Below, piece by piece: positions 22,765 through 32,733 of a stretch of 64,000 nt of DNA. The notes beneath the pieces are model-generated. The model was given only the letters and a program-made list of their open reading frames with translations, did not search any database and had not been told where the DNA came from. A program made the translations under genes and the position numbers. Source of the DNA: Cystobasidium ongulense. Its lineage: Eukaryota > Basidiomycota > Cystobasidiomycetes > Cystobasidiales > Cystobasidiaceae. The DNA is taken from positions 1-64,000 of the forward strand of contig BQUP01000001.1 in NCBI GenBank assembly GCA_022835595.1, written 5' to 3'. Positions within the stretch are counted from its first letter, which is position 1, and every line of letters starts with the position of its first letter.

Positions 22765-24539
22765 ATGCCTTCGAGTTCTTTGCGTTTCCTCCTAGTCCTA
22801 AGTTTGACTGCCCTTATTCTGTTTCTCAAGAGTCTGTCACCATGGTCAGCCAAGCCTCAAGAATATCTGATATGGCAGTACTACCGCTCTATTGAACCAA
22901 ACTGGCGAAAATTCCCACCTGCTTCCGCAGCTACCATGAGTTCAGCAGACGAGCTACAAATGCCATCTTGGTACGGCAACTCGACCTTGGTCGGCCCTTC
23001 CCCATACGATTTCGCACCGAGGCCCCTTCAGCCAAGCGAGCGAAAGACGCGTATTCTCTTCCTCCTTGATTTCCCAGACTATCTCACCCGGATGAATTCG
23101 CATTCTTACGAGATGTATGTCAAACGGCGGATCCTACCATGTCGATTGCTGATAGATGACCATACACTTTCAGAGTGGATGCGGCAATGGCACACCCACG
23201 CTTGCAAGTAGACGTCTGGGGAGAGGGATGGGCAGGATGGGATAATACCCTCTCGATTTCGGCCAACATAGCGAAGCGACGGCTTCGTGGAAACCCAGCA
23301 CCGCTTGGTTGTGGATACTAGTAAGCGGATACCTGGAATTCAACAACGGGATCTCCACTGAAACACCTCCCAGTGACCTGTACTGGACCGCCTCGAATTA
23401 TCCCGCTATCTCCGATAAGCTGCTGGACCATGCTGGCTGTGGCACGGTACACTATCACCAGCTTGGCGATTGTCACAACGACGAGTGTATTGATATAATA
23501 TTCACGAAGACAGGCAACGTACGGGAGACAACACCTTGTAGCATCTCTGACTAATGTGAACAACCTTGATAAATCTGTAGATTACGGCTGGCAAATACGC
23601 CTTCGAGCTGTTCGACATGTTGTCACACACACGCTTAGCCGAGCGACATCCGAACACTGCGATGCAAGTGAGTGCAAATTTGCCAGAATTAGGGAACAAA
23701 ACTCACCGCCAGATCGACCTCGACCTCGACGTTGATGTCACATCACAGCTTTACACACACTCGCCGGACGCCGCAAATCCTTGGGACTACTTTCCTCTAC
23801 CGAAGTGGTCGCAGAAATCGCATGGAGCAGTAATGTTCGGTGCATGGTATAATTTATACACGATCAGGTATGTACAAAAAATTTACGCTACACTGTGCAG
23901 AAAGTCTTAGTGTGAATTATTTGCAGGCCCACTGTAGGCAGAGCAGTCAAAGCCAAGCGCACTTTCATCACTCTCTTTTCCCATCCTGGTTTCAACCTCG
24001 CTCCACCTCGCAAGGCAAAGAGACTACATACATACACGCCCGGGCACGTCTCATATGCTAGACAGAGAGCGAAACGCAGCCAATTTGCAGAAGGCATGAG
24101 AAATGCACAAATCTGCATCTTCGATTCTAGCATGGAGAAAAAAGCTATTCGCAAGTACGCTCAAGCGTTCTTGAGTGGTTGTGTAGTAGCGGCAGACCGT
24201 ACGCCAGGCCAGTCTTCATCGTTTGGTGGCGAAGCTAAGGCACTTTGTGCGTTCACTATTGACAGTACCGACCGAGCAAGAGGAGGCTTTCAGGGACTTT
24301 ATGATCGTTATCAGACCTGCGGCTTCCATACATGAGATCAACACCATTATATATCAAGCATTACAGGATCCCCAAGAGCTACAGAGGAAAGCCCTCGCTG
24401 GATTTACCTATGCTAGGGAGTTCTTGACCAATACGAGAAAGATCGACAGAGTTGTACAGGATGTACACGCGTACAAGGCGGTGAGTGATACTGTTCGTCT
24501 CCCAATGTACGGTCACTCTAGCTAAACGGATCTTCCTGA
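22765..24539 (+). CDS. Type II membrane glycosyltransferase-like protein (CgeB family C-terminus)
   Basis: Begins MPSSSLRFLLVLSLTALILF, a signal-anchor helix, giving a luminal Golgi-type topology. Further exons read TRILFLLDFPDYLTRMNSHS, then HPRLQVDVWGEGWAGWDNTL, SDKLLDHAGCGTVHYHQLGD, a middle exon with HGAVMFGAWYNLYTIR, and a C-terminal block QRAKRSQFAEGMRNAQICIF, KAIRKYAQAFLSGCVVAAD and RKALAGFTYAREFLTNTRKI. This block has the layout of the glycosyltransferase family-1-like 'YkvP/CgeB' domain (Glyco_trans_1_2). It ends LNGSS, TGA at 24537, after an intron at about 24481-24520. At least six introns. Donor and acceptor sugars are unknown. The end lies about 200 bases from the 3' end of the convergent membrane gene. 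Confidence 0.65.
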
Positions 24540-24743
24540 ACTTGGAAGGGCCGGCGGGGATACAGCGTAAGATTATGTCCTACTCTTGCAACCCATCGAG
24601 TCTGGTACTGAGGATGTATCCTTCTGCAGCTTTCACATCCACTGTCCCTGCGATGCCGCACATACTGGAAGTTTTCGGTGCCGTGGTGTACCTGAGCGGT
24701 GTCTCAATATCCAACCCGAGCATTCGGTGAGCATTTGTAGATC

Positions 24744-25760
24744 TCAGAAGAAATCATCTGGCTGAGAAGCTTTCTTCTGATTGTATTTGTGAATATCGTG
24801 GCATAAAGCTACCGATCGCCAGATGAGCGCAATAAGAATGATAGTGGCTGAAGCAATGAACAGCTGCACGCCTATGCCATTGATGTAGAAAGGGGATATG
24901 TCAGGAAATCGCTCAGATGAAGACGCAAGCGCAGCCGAGACAGAAACTTACCTCTGCGAGGTTGCTCGAAAGATAAGGCGAACACTTTGAGGGCGAATTT
25001 TGGGCTAAAATAGATGCCGTATCCAAGCCAAGTAGAGAGTACCAAAGTGGAACATGCAAAAATGATGTATAGGGCCAGTGCTATTCTTACGAGCCAGCTA
25101 TCGGACAACTTCTGCGTATTTGTACCGGCCGTGGCCTTTCGATGATGTGCACGAGCGATACTAAAGGTGTAGACAGCGCTTCCACCAAGGTAGCAGCCGG
25201 CTACAATCAGAATAGCCCAACTCATGTATTTGCGTGTTTTCTCTAGCTCTGCAATTGACGACAATCGAGAGCATCAGCAAATGAAAGAGGTGCCTTCGCT
25301 GGAATTACAACGATGGCTTACTAGAAAGGAGTTGCCGCATTTGGGCTTTGTCTCCTTTGACAACGAGCTGTTTGCTCTGGGGTCGAGCAGAATCGAGTAA
25401 CGAACTGAGGTGAGCTGGAGGGCCCGGTGATGGGGGGTATGGTATGGAAAACAAAAACTCACCCACGTCAACACACGTCCTTTGGGTCGGTGGAGGGTAG
25501 CGAACTCCTCCGAGTGTGCCCACCAAAGACAGCTGCCAGCGGCGATTTCCAGAGCGCACAGAAAGCCCAACTGAGCAAAGTGCGTACAAAAGCCACGACT
25601 ATAATTACTTCCAGCGTTCGTGGCCGTTGCCATTCAGCGTCTTGTAAGCGGAAGGCCACTGTCACGATGGCCAAAATTGAGTGTCTGAACACGATACTAC
25701 CGAAAAGGATCAGTTTTGAGTTTTGGTTGTATGGCCTGTCGGGTTCTACAGAATATGAAA
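24744..25760 (-). CDS. Multi-pass membrane protein, family not recognised (first copy)
   Basis: Several exons of a polytopic membrane protein; the 5' end is uncertain and further exons may lie upstream. From N to C: SKLILFGSIVFRHSILAIVT, FAQLGFLCALEIAAG, CLWWAHSEEFATLHRPKGR, then after an intron starting at GTGAGT VVKGDKAQMRQLLS, EKTRKYMSWAILIVAGCYLG, WLVRIALALYIIFACSTLVL and, after an intron ending ggcatag, GVQLFIASATIILIALIWRS. It ends HKYNQKKASQPDDFF, TGA at 24744-24746. At least four membrane helices and a short polar tail. A frame change within the 5' exon needs a further small intron (about 25580-25620). A decayed copy lies at 28640-29262. Function unknown. Confidence 0.6.
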
Positions 25761-27343
25761 GAGTCTGCGAGCGTCCGAGGTCGGTGACAAGACTAGCATC
25801 AGGTTATGCAGACTTCAAGTACGGTAAGCTAATCGCGCGCTGGCTGAGTCGTCTGGGAGAGCAGGTCTTGCACAAGCTCGTGGGCTCTGCAGGAACAGCC
25901 CTCGCAGTAAGTCAGGCTATGCCGAACTCGCTTCCAAGCCGTCCACCTCGTGTCAGGCTCTTCCAGCGTTCATCCAGCCTGTTTCCTGGCGGAGACACGT
26001 CTTTCGGCCCGTGGTGTCAGGCCTAGCGAGCGCCAGACCTTCGTATGATGATAACCTAAGCCGGAGTTGCAGCCTTGTTCCTCCTGCGCGGATGATCGGG
26101 AATTATATATTGCTCAAGACTCCGAGTCGCAAGATATCAAAGAGAGATTCAGTATGTCAGTAGTGACAGATGTAACCCTGCTCTACTCCTTCCTCCGTCA
26201 AGCTCGCCCTCCCATAGCTCGCGTGTATGGCATCGCTCTGCTCTGACCGTTCTCGCAAGACCTCCCTACGCAACAAACACGAATGCAGCTGGGTCTGATC
26301 TGCCATGGGATGGTGGGGCCGATGTCGAAGACGCTGGACGACTACAAGAGCTAGCGATACTTGGCTGGCTCGAGATACTATGAAGACCACCTTGGTCAGA
26401 CGTTGGCTTATCGAAGCTGACCGTCGCAGCCGCGTCCATCTCGTGTTTCTCATTTACTCTTCTCATCTCCTATCGCTCCCCAGACGCACTAAGAACAATG
26501 ACCCTCGCAGATCCGTGATTGAGTACGGTAGGGAACCAGGACAACATGTGCCAATGTGCGACGATGGGTTTGCGAGCTGCTGTCCGCTTGGAGCAGGGTC
26601 TTTGAGCTACCTGCCTTGCAGAGCGCCCCGACAAAGACCGGTACCAACAGTCAGGCTGAAATGACAAGTGATAATGCCTCCGATGTAAACACGCCGCACA
26701 AACAGATTTTGGGACTCCCCGTCGTCCTCTGGTACTCATCAGCTGTTTCAACCCTTGTTGGAATTGGCATTATTGGCGATCCAATACCACCCCGCGGCCC
26801 TGCAGATCCAACCCTATCAAGTCATTAAGGTTCCACTGACACAATCAACACGCCTCGACAGTCCTTGCCTGCCAAGTCGCCAACAATCGTGAGTCCCAAG
26901 AAAGTTGCCGCCGTGATCGCTGGATTTCTCCACTCACCCCTGCGGCATGTTTTTCGTCTTCATCATTATCACGAGACCTGTACAGTATGCACGGGCAATC
27001 TTGAAGTGGCAAGACTAAGTTAATGGGTTGACTAGTAGTGAGGCAATGGTATGTCTTTCAAAGTTTGGACGCGTCAATCCTACCTCACCTCCCCCTAATA
27101 TCCTGCCTCAAGGCTTGACGAGAATGCCAGAAAGATGTTCATCTGACACCGACAGACACATCAATTTTACTGCTCATAGATTCCACAGAGATGCGGTCAA
27201 ATAATTGCGTGCCATGGCAGTCCAACCTTAAGAAGTGCTAAGCTAGGGGATGAAAGTTTGCTTCTCCCGTGTTTACCACATCTCAGTGGCTTGTAGTTGG
27301 GCTCTAGCAATAACAATGTCAAGACCTCCAGCCTTCTGATGGG
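25761..27343. other. Spacer between membrane gene and secreted-protein gene
   Basis: About 1.6 kb, part of the duplicated unit. A minus-strand frame at 26266-26466 encodes a Ser-rich, tail-like stretch (SISSQPSIASSCSRPASSTS) that might be an exon of the membrane gene or of a separate small gene, but I cannot join it convincingly. The matching part of copy B (about 29640-30180) is alignable by eye yet its frame is not kept, which argues against strong coding constraint. Confidence 0.4.
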
Positions 27344-27350
27344 TATAAAA
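27344..27350 (+). promoter_or_regulatory. TATA box of secreted-protein gene 1
   Basis: TATAAAA 162 bases before the ATG at 27506. It is conserved in position in the duplicated gene and followed in both copies by the same CT/CA-rich leader with TCATCTCATCAGTCGCACAG. Confidence 0.7.
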
Positions 27351-27505
27351 GCTGACCTCCAGCTCACTCCTCTTCTCTCTTTTCATCTCATCAGTCGCAC
27401 AGTCAAGCAGCCTCACAGACCACACTCTTTTACACCACACTCATTTATCACGCTCTTTTTATCAAAGCCTTCCCACTTCCACACAGTCTCTACCGCCCTT
27501 TCAAC

Positions 27506-28344
27506 ATGCTATCCAAGACCTTCTTCTCAACTGTAGCTCTCGCTTTCGCCGCAGCAGCTCCTGCTGTTCGCGCTCAACTCGTCAACGTGCCACTGGGTGT
27601 CAGCCTCGATGTGGGTACACAAGCTACTTGCCCAGCCGACGCTCCTGAAGGTACCGATGTGGATGCCACTGTCCTGGCCGTTGTCACCCTCAACACTATC
27701 GTCGAGTAAGCTCTCGCGAACTACGCTCATATTACTGCATATTGACCCGCTCTGACCTCCCTGACAGAGCCGGTCTGGACTTATTCGGACTCGGCCTCGT
27801 TGGAGCCAACATCGATCTAGATATTGATGTATGCCTATGCATTGATGCTACCGTGGCTGTCCGTGAGTCACTCTTTCATTTGTGTGACCTGTGATTTCTG
27901 TGCTCGGCTGGCGGACGGTCTGATGAGTTCATTCTTTCGTGTTTTTCTTTTGCGACAACAGCCCTTATCGAACTTCCCGTCAACCTCGATGCTGTCGTCA
28001 ACGAAGACGTCAGCAACCTTGTCGACGGACTCGACCTTGCTGTCAACATTCCCGGAGTCGGAACACTCGCAGATCTACTCGCCAACCCGTTGACCGATGT
28101 CACCGTAACAACTTCAGGCGACAGCGTCTCCCCGTGCACTTGCCCTGAAGGTGCTACCCCTATCTGCTCCAACGCAACATGCTCTTGCGACTGCGGACCT
28201 GGCTTCTTTTACAATCCTGTCACTCAAGTGTGCGTTCTTGCCCCATCTGGCCTCACCCGCACCAAGAGACGCCATACTGCTATCGATGCCCGCCAAGCCA
28301 AGCGCCAGGAAATTGAAGCTCGTCTAGCCAAGCTCGCCAAATAA
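27506..28344 (+). CDS. Secreted Cys-rich protein 1, 225 residues
   Basis: Three exons: 27506-27705, 27768-27862 and 27962-28344. A signal peptide MLSKTFFSTVALAF..AVRA is followed by QLVNVPLGVSLDVG, a region with DVCLCIDATV and VNIPGVGTLADLLANPLTDV, and then a compact Cys-rich module: SPCTCPEGATPICSNATCSC, DCGPGFFYNPVTQVCV. The Cys spacing recalls an EGF-like or small disulfide-knot module of fungal extracellular proteins, but I do not recognise the whole protein. The C-terminal 30 residues are basic and contain two Kex2-type sites, TKR/R at about 200-202 and AKR at 211-213, ahead of the final EIEARLAKLAK. Its sister gene at 31140 has identical exon lengths (200, 95 and 383 bases). Function unknown; cell-surface or secreted. 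Confidence 0.85.
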
Positions 28345-28639
28345 GCGACATGCATCCCTCCTCCATTCCTAGATAGCCCATTGTGTCTTATACCTTTCGC
28401 CTCATTCTATTCTTCATAAGTCATTCCTTTTGTGATTACTCCTTGAGTGTCTGTGCTTGCGAGGCGAAAGCCGGTGCAAATGATCTTTCACCTTGTTATT
28501 TTTTGTTGCTATAGCGGTAGCTACTGTTTCGCAATGCAACTTTCTGGTGCTATAGTGAACCCGAGCGGTGCCTTCCCCACTTACCAAATGCAAAGGTATC
28601 GCTTTTTAAGACTCCAATGTATACCATCTGGTCAATCAA
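28345..28639. other. 3' flank and duplication junction
   Basis: Holds the 3' UTR of secreted gene 1, including GCTTGCGAGGCGAAAGCC at about 28457, which recurs after gene 2. The junction to the second unit lies around 28510-28640. Confidence 0.5.
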
Positions 28640-29262
28640 TTTTCTTCTGACTACTCTTTGTGGAGATCATGGCATAAACCCATCAAACGCCCGACGAGGG
28701 GCGACAAGAATGACATCGGCTGGACAATGCACAGCTGATTACCTACAGATACACTACACGTCCGGAGGTCACTCAAATAACGATGCAGGTATAGCCGAGA
28801 AGAAACTTGCCTCTGAGAAATTGCTCGAGTCGAAGACAGGGCGAACGTTTTGACGGTAAATTCCGAGCGGTCAACAGATGCTGTAGCCGAGCCAAGCAGA
28901 AAAGCATTATAGGATTATAGCAGCACAGGTGCACAGGTGAAAATTCCGTGGCTTGCGGGCAATGGTATAGACAATTCGAACTTACCCACGTCAATATGCG
29001 TCCTTTTGGGCGATACAGTGTCGCAAAGTATTCGGAGTGCGCCCACCAAAGACATCTGCCTGTGGCGACTTCCATGGCGCACAGAATACCCAGTTGAGCG
29101 AGAAGTGTGCAAAATCACAACTATATCTATTGCCAGCGTCAATGCTTGTAACCATTGAGTCTCGTATAGGTGGGAGCCAACTATCGAGATAGCAATAGTT
29201 GGCTGTTTGAACACGAAACTTTTGAATAGAACTAATTTCGAAAGTTCTGCTTGTATGACCTG
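28640..29262 (-). pseudogene. Decayed copy of the membrane-protein gene
   Basis: Same strand and position within the duplicated unit as the gene at 24744-25760. Recognisable pieces: SKLVLFKSFVFKQPTIAIS (against SKLILFGSIVFRHSILAIV), AQLGILCAMEVATG and CLWWAHSEYFATLYRPKGR. Where copy A reads ...YSRGFCTHFAQLG, copy B has lost one base (near 29110), putting TGA and TAG in the upstream frame. The exons for the middle and C-terminal helices (VAGCYLGGSAVYTF and WLVRIALALYIIF in copy A) are missing or unrecognisable: only about 180 bases separate the RPKGR piece from the 3' end homology. I call it a pseudogene. Confidence 0.7.
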
Positions 29263-30979
29263 GCGGACTTTTTTACTGGAAGAGTGCGCTATTCCAAGTT
29301 ATAGCCCATCTGAGCATCAAAAGTTGGTACGTCTGCAAGCCTTCGAGGGCGATGTTCAGATGTTTATCAGGGTAAGGAGACTTGGAAGTTGGAGACGACA
29401 ACGGTCTTGCTGCATTGCTTGGCATAGGGAATCATACAGCCTCGTGATGATACGGAAGAACAGACCTCACGGTGGGCTATGGGCTGTGTCGAGATACATC
29501 TAAACCGCTTGCAGGTCCTCACCGTCCGTAACTCCCATCTTTATCGGCGTCGTCCATGTTATGTTCCTGGGCAGACACATCTTTTTACATGATGATGATA
29601 TCAGGCCTGAGTCAGGTTAGACCTTCGTATCTATATGCTGGAGTAAAACAAGTCGCGTTATGCATCGCGAGGGCGATGATCGAAAATATCAACTCGCATC
29701 GATTTGCATGACCAACGACTTTACGCCATCGCGATGGCGGTGTGAAAGCGACAGAGTGTTACTCTGCTCTTCACGAACACCTTCATGGATTGTGTCTGTA
29801 TAACTCCGCTCTCTGCTCTGGCCGTCTCAGTCGCAACGCACCGTCACTCGACCAACGCCGTTGCAGTACGGTAGTCGATCTGGATCTGCCGTGGTCGATG
29901 AACTTTCAAGACGCCGGAACCCCAACGGCGGTAGCGATACTGTGCTGATTCGGCATAATACGAAGACCGTCTGGTGGATAGACTCCGACTTGCTCGAGCG
30001 AGCTTGATTGTTGCGACCATCCTATGCTTTCGCGAGTTGCTTGGTTGCGTCTCCACCGCTTTCCTGGCACGTTCATAACAAACAACCTCGCGGATCTGGT
30101 AAACGAAGAGACAAACTTGTGACATGATGAGTTTGCCTAGTGGTGTATTAATGTACGATTCGAACTTGGACTCTGTCAAGGCAGAAGAACAGCGCGCACG
30201 ACGACCGACGTTCGTCCCAGCCAGGTGGCCAGGTGTCCCAGCAGCAAACGCATCAAACTGTGAGCCGAAACCATGAATAATGTCTCCGAGACAGGCACGA
30301 CACTCAAAAACAGATCAGCATTCGAGGAAAAATCCCCAAGACCACCAACCTATCGTCTCCGCTCACTGCCGATCCAGCCATGCCCCAACGTTGCCGGTGA
30401 AAGCCGAGTCGGGCATTGGAATGCCCATGCAGGTTCGACCGATTTAAGCTTCACCAGGGACTGACGCAATAATCGACACCCTTGACTGTTCTGGCACAAA
30501 CTACGCGTCTGTCAGAAAAGCACCAAATAGTTGCCGTTTCTAAGTTACTGCAGAAGCCACCACCCTCCAAGATGCCAATATTTACTCGAAGACATAAGGT
30601 GGCAAGACTATCTAAACCATCTTATTAGTGGGTCACCTCGTGAGGTAAGGCGGGGTTGTGTCAAAGTTCGAAAGGGTAAATTTGCTTTGCTATCTAAGTT
30701 ATCTCCCTATCCACAACTCGTGGTGGCAAGCCTTGACAAGAGTGTCCAGGAAGATGTTCATTCGACACCAACCGACACGATCTTCTTGCCTGCCATGGTT
30801 CTTACAGAGTAGTACAGAGAAACGACGTCAATGGCAATGATGTTGAAACCCTGATGGAACTTCTTCAACGTTGACTAGCGCGAGGGGAATGGAAATCTTG
30901 CTTTAGAACATCTCAGTACTGGCAGTGGCTTGTAGCTGGCTCAAGCGATATCACCGTCAACAGGGCCAGTCTTCGCGGG
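29263..30979. other. Spacer of duplication copy B
   Basis: About 1.7 kb alignable by eye to the copy A spacer, with no convincing gene. Its longest minus-strand frame (29844-30179) does not preserve the frame seen in copy A. Confidence 0.45.
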
Positions 30980-30986
30980 TATAAAA
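30980..30986 (+). promoter_or_regulatory. TATA box of secreted-protein gene 2
   Basis: TATAAAA 160 bases before the ATG at 31140, matching the element of gene 1. Confidence 0.7.
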
Positions 30987-31139
30987 CCTCACTTCCAGCT
31001 CACACTTCTTCTCTCTTCTCATCTCATCAGTCGCACAGTCAAACAGCCTCAAGACACACACTCTTTCTACCACACTCTCTCATCACACTCTTTTTACTAC
31101 GAAGTTTCCATCTTCTACAGTCTTTGCCACCTTTTCAAC

Positions 31140-31969
31140 ATGCTATCCAAGACCTTCTTCTCAACTGTAGCTCTCGCTCTCGCCGCAGCAGCTCCTGCTG
31201 TTCGCGCACAACTCGTCAACGTGCCACTGGGTGTCAGCCTCGACGTTGGTACACAAGCCACCTGCCCAGCCGACGCACCCCCCGGTACCGATGTGGATGC
31301 TACCGTCCTAGCTGTTGTTACCCTCAACACTGTCGTCGGGTAAGCTTACCCAAAGGCTCGTGTACCCTACTTTTTCTGACCTTCTCCGTTCTACTCGCAG
31401 AGCCAGTTTAGATGTTGCTGGAGGCGATCTAGTTGGCGCGAACATTGGTCTCGACGTTGATGTATGCCTATGCATTGATGCTACCGTGGGCGTCGGTAAG
31501 TCACTCTTTCATTTTTGCAACTTACAGTGTTACTGTGCTCGGGGGTCGGTCTGACAAGCATGTCTTTGTTTATGTTGTGACGATAGACGCAATCGAACTC
31601 CCCGTCAACCTGGATGCTGCTCTCGTTGAAGACCTTAGCAACCTAGTCAACGGACTCAACCTTGGTGTCAATATTCCCGGAGTCGGAACACTCACAGATT
31701 TACTCGGCAACCCTTTGACCGATGTCACCGTGACAACTTCAGGCGAGAGCGTCTCCCCATGCGATTGCCCAGATGGCGCTACCCCAATCTGCTCCAACGC
31801 AACATGCTCTTGCGACTGCGGACCTGGCTTCTTTTACAATACCGTCACTCAAGAATGCGTTGTCGCCCCATCAGGACTCGCTCGCGTCAAGAGACACCGC
31901 TCATCCATTGACACCCGCCAAGCCAAGCGAGCTGCAATTGAAGCTCGTCTAGCCAAGCTCGCCAAATAA
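31140..31969 (+). CDS. Secreted Cys-rich protein 2, 225 residues
   Basis: Tandem paralogue of the gene at 27506 with exons 31140-31339, 31401-31495 and 31587-31969 in the same phases and lengths. The signal peptide and first exon are nearly identical, ending at VTLNTVVG. The middle exon reads ASLDVAGGDLVGANIGLDVD then VCLCIDATVGV. The Cys module SPCDCPDGATPICSNATCSC, DCGPGFFYNTVTQECV keeps every Cys. Two Kex2-type sites remain in the tail (VKR, AKR), and the last residues EARLAKLAK are unchanged. The introns have diverged more than the exons by eye, which fits purifying selection. Unknown extracellular role. Confidence 0.85.
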
Positions 31970-32733
31970 GCAACAAGCAACATACATCGCTTCCCATCAC
32001 CTAGATAGCTTATAATGTCTTATACCTTTCGTTTCATTCTAATTTTCGCAGGTGTTTACCTTTCGTGATTGTCGTCTACATCTACCGTACGTGCTTGCGA
32101 GGCGAAAGCCGGTGCAAATGACCTTGACGTTGTTTGATTGTGTTTTGATTAGTGGCAGCTTCTATCTCTTTGTGCATAATACATTATACTCGGCCATGAC
32201 TAGCAATTCAGCGCCAGTCCAGCTTTCAGTAATCATTGCCCTAGAAGACGCCACGTGACTGAATGACTGAACCCTAGCTGCTTTACTTCTCTCTGGAACA
32301 CGCCCGAGTGATACACACATAGTCCCAACCGCCAGGGCATATTGCAGGTATGGGTGGCGCTTGACCTTGACAAACTGATCGTCGGCGTGCAAGGAAAGTG
32401 TCACTTCTCCGGTGCATGGCGGGTGCACCACCTTGTACGACCAGCAAAGTAGCAGTATTTCAATCTTGTGTGGTGCCAGACACAAAGTACTGCACTTGTT
32501 GGGCATGTCGAGTGTCCAAGCTCCCGGCTCTGGACATTTGCCCCTATTCTCGGCGTGTCTGTTGTTTGATCACGTTCTTTGCAAGCAAGTCGACAAGTTG
32601 GAGCTTTGAAGAACAGGAAAGAGCAGCAGGAGAGCTGCTTCACCACCTCTGGCACACGACATAGAACAAGCGGTGAAGGTACATACTGTTTGGCTGGGAA
32701 GAGGTGGAACGGACAGCAGCCGAGCAGAGAAGA
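31970..32733. promoter_or_regulatory. Intergenic region upstream of SPC105
   Basis: About 760 bases. The first 160 belong to the duplicated unit; the rest should hold the SPC105 promoter. No clear coding signal. Confidence 0.4.

Larger units (their letters stand above)
24744..28510. repeat. Tandem segmental duplication, copy A
   Basis: First unit of a direct duplication. It holds the membrane gene (minus strand), about 1.7 kb of spacer and the first Cys-rich secreted-protein gene (plus strand) with its 3' UTR. Matching landmarks in copy B: the TTTCTTCTGA and GGCATAAA motifs at the membrane gene 3' end, the CLWWAHSE-coding stretch, the spacer motif GGCAAGACTA (27009 and 30601), the TATAAAA promoter, the whole secreted-protein gene, and the 3' motif GCTTGCGAGGCGAAAGCC (28457 and 32092). 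The offset is 3634 bases at the secreted gene and about 3870 at the membrane gene, so small indels have accumulated. Confidence 0.85.
28640..32130. repeat. Tandem segmental duplication, copy B
   Basis: Second unit of the duplication, in the same orientation as copy A: a decayed membrane gene (28640-29262), spacer, TATA box at 30980, an intact secreted-protein gene (31140-31969) and the 3' motif at about 32092. One gene kept intact while the other decayed points to selection on the secreted protein after duplication. Confidence 0.85.

Noticed and set aside
25427-26026. Plus-strand 199-residue open frame
   Set aside because: It is antisense to the membrane-protein exons, whose hydrophobic pattern and conservation in the decayed copy fix the minus strand as coding.
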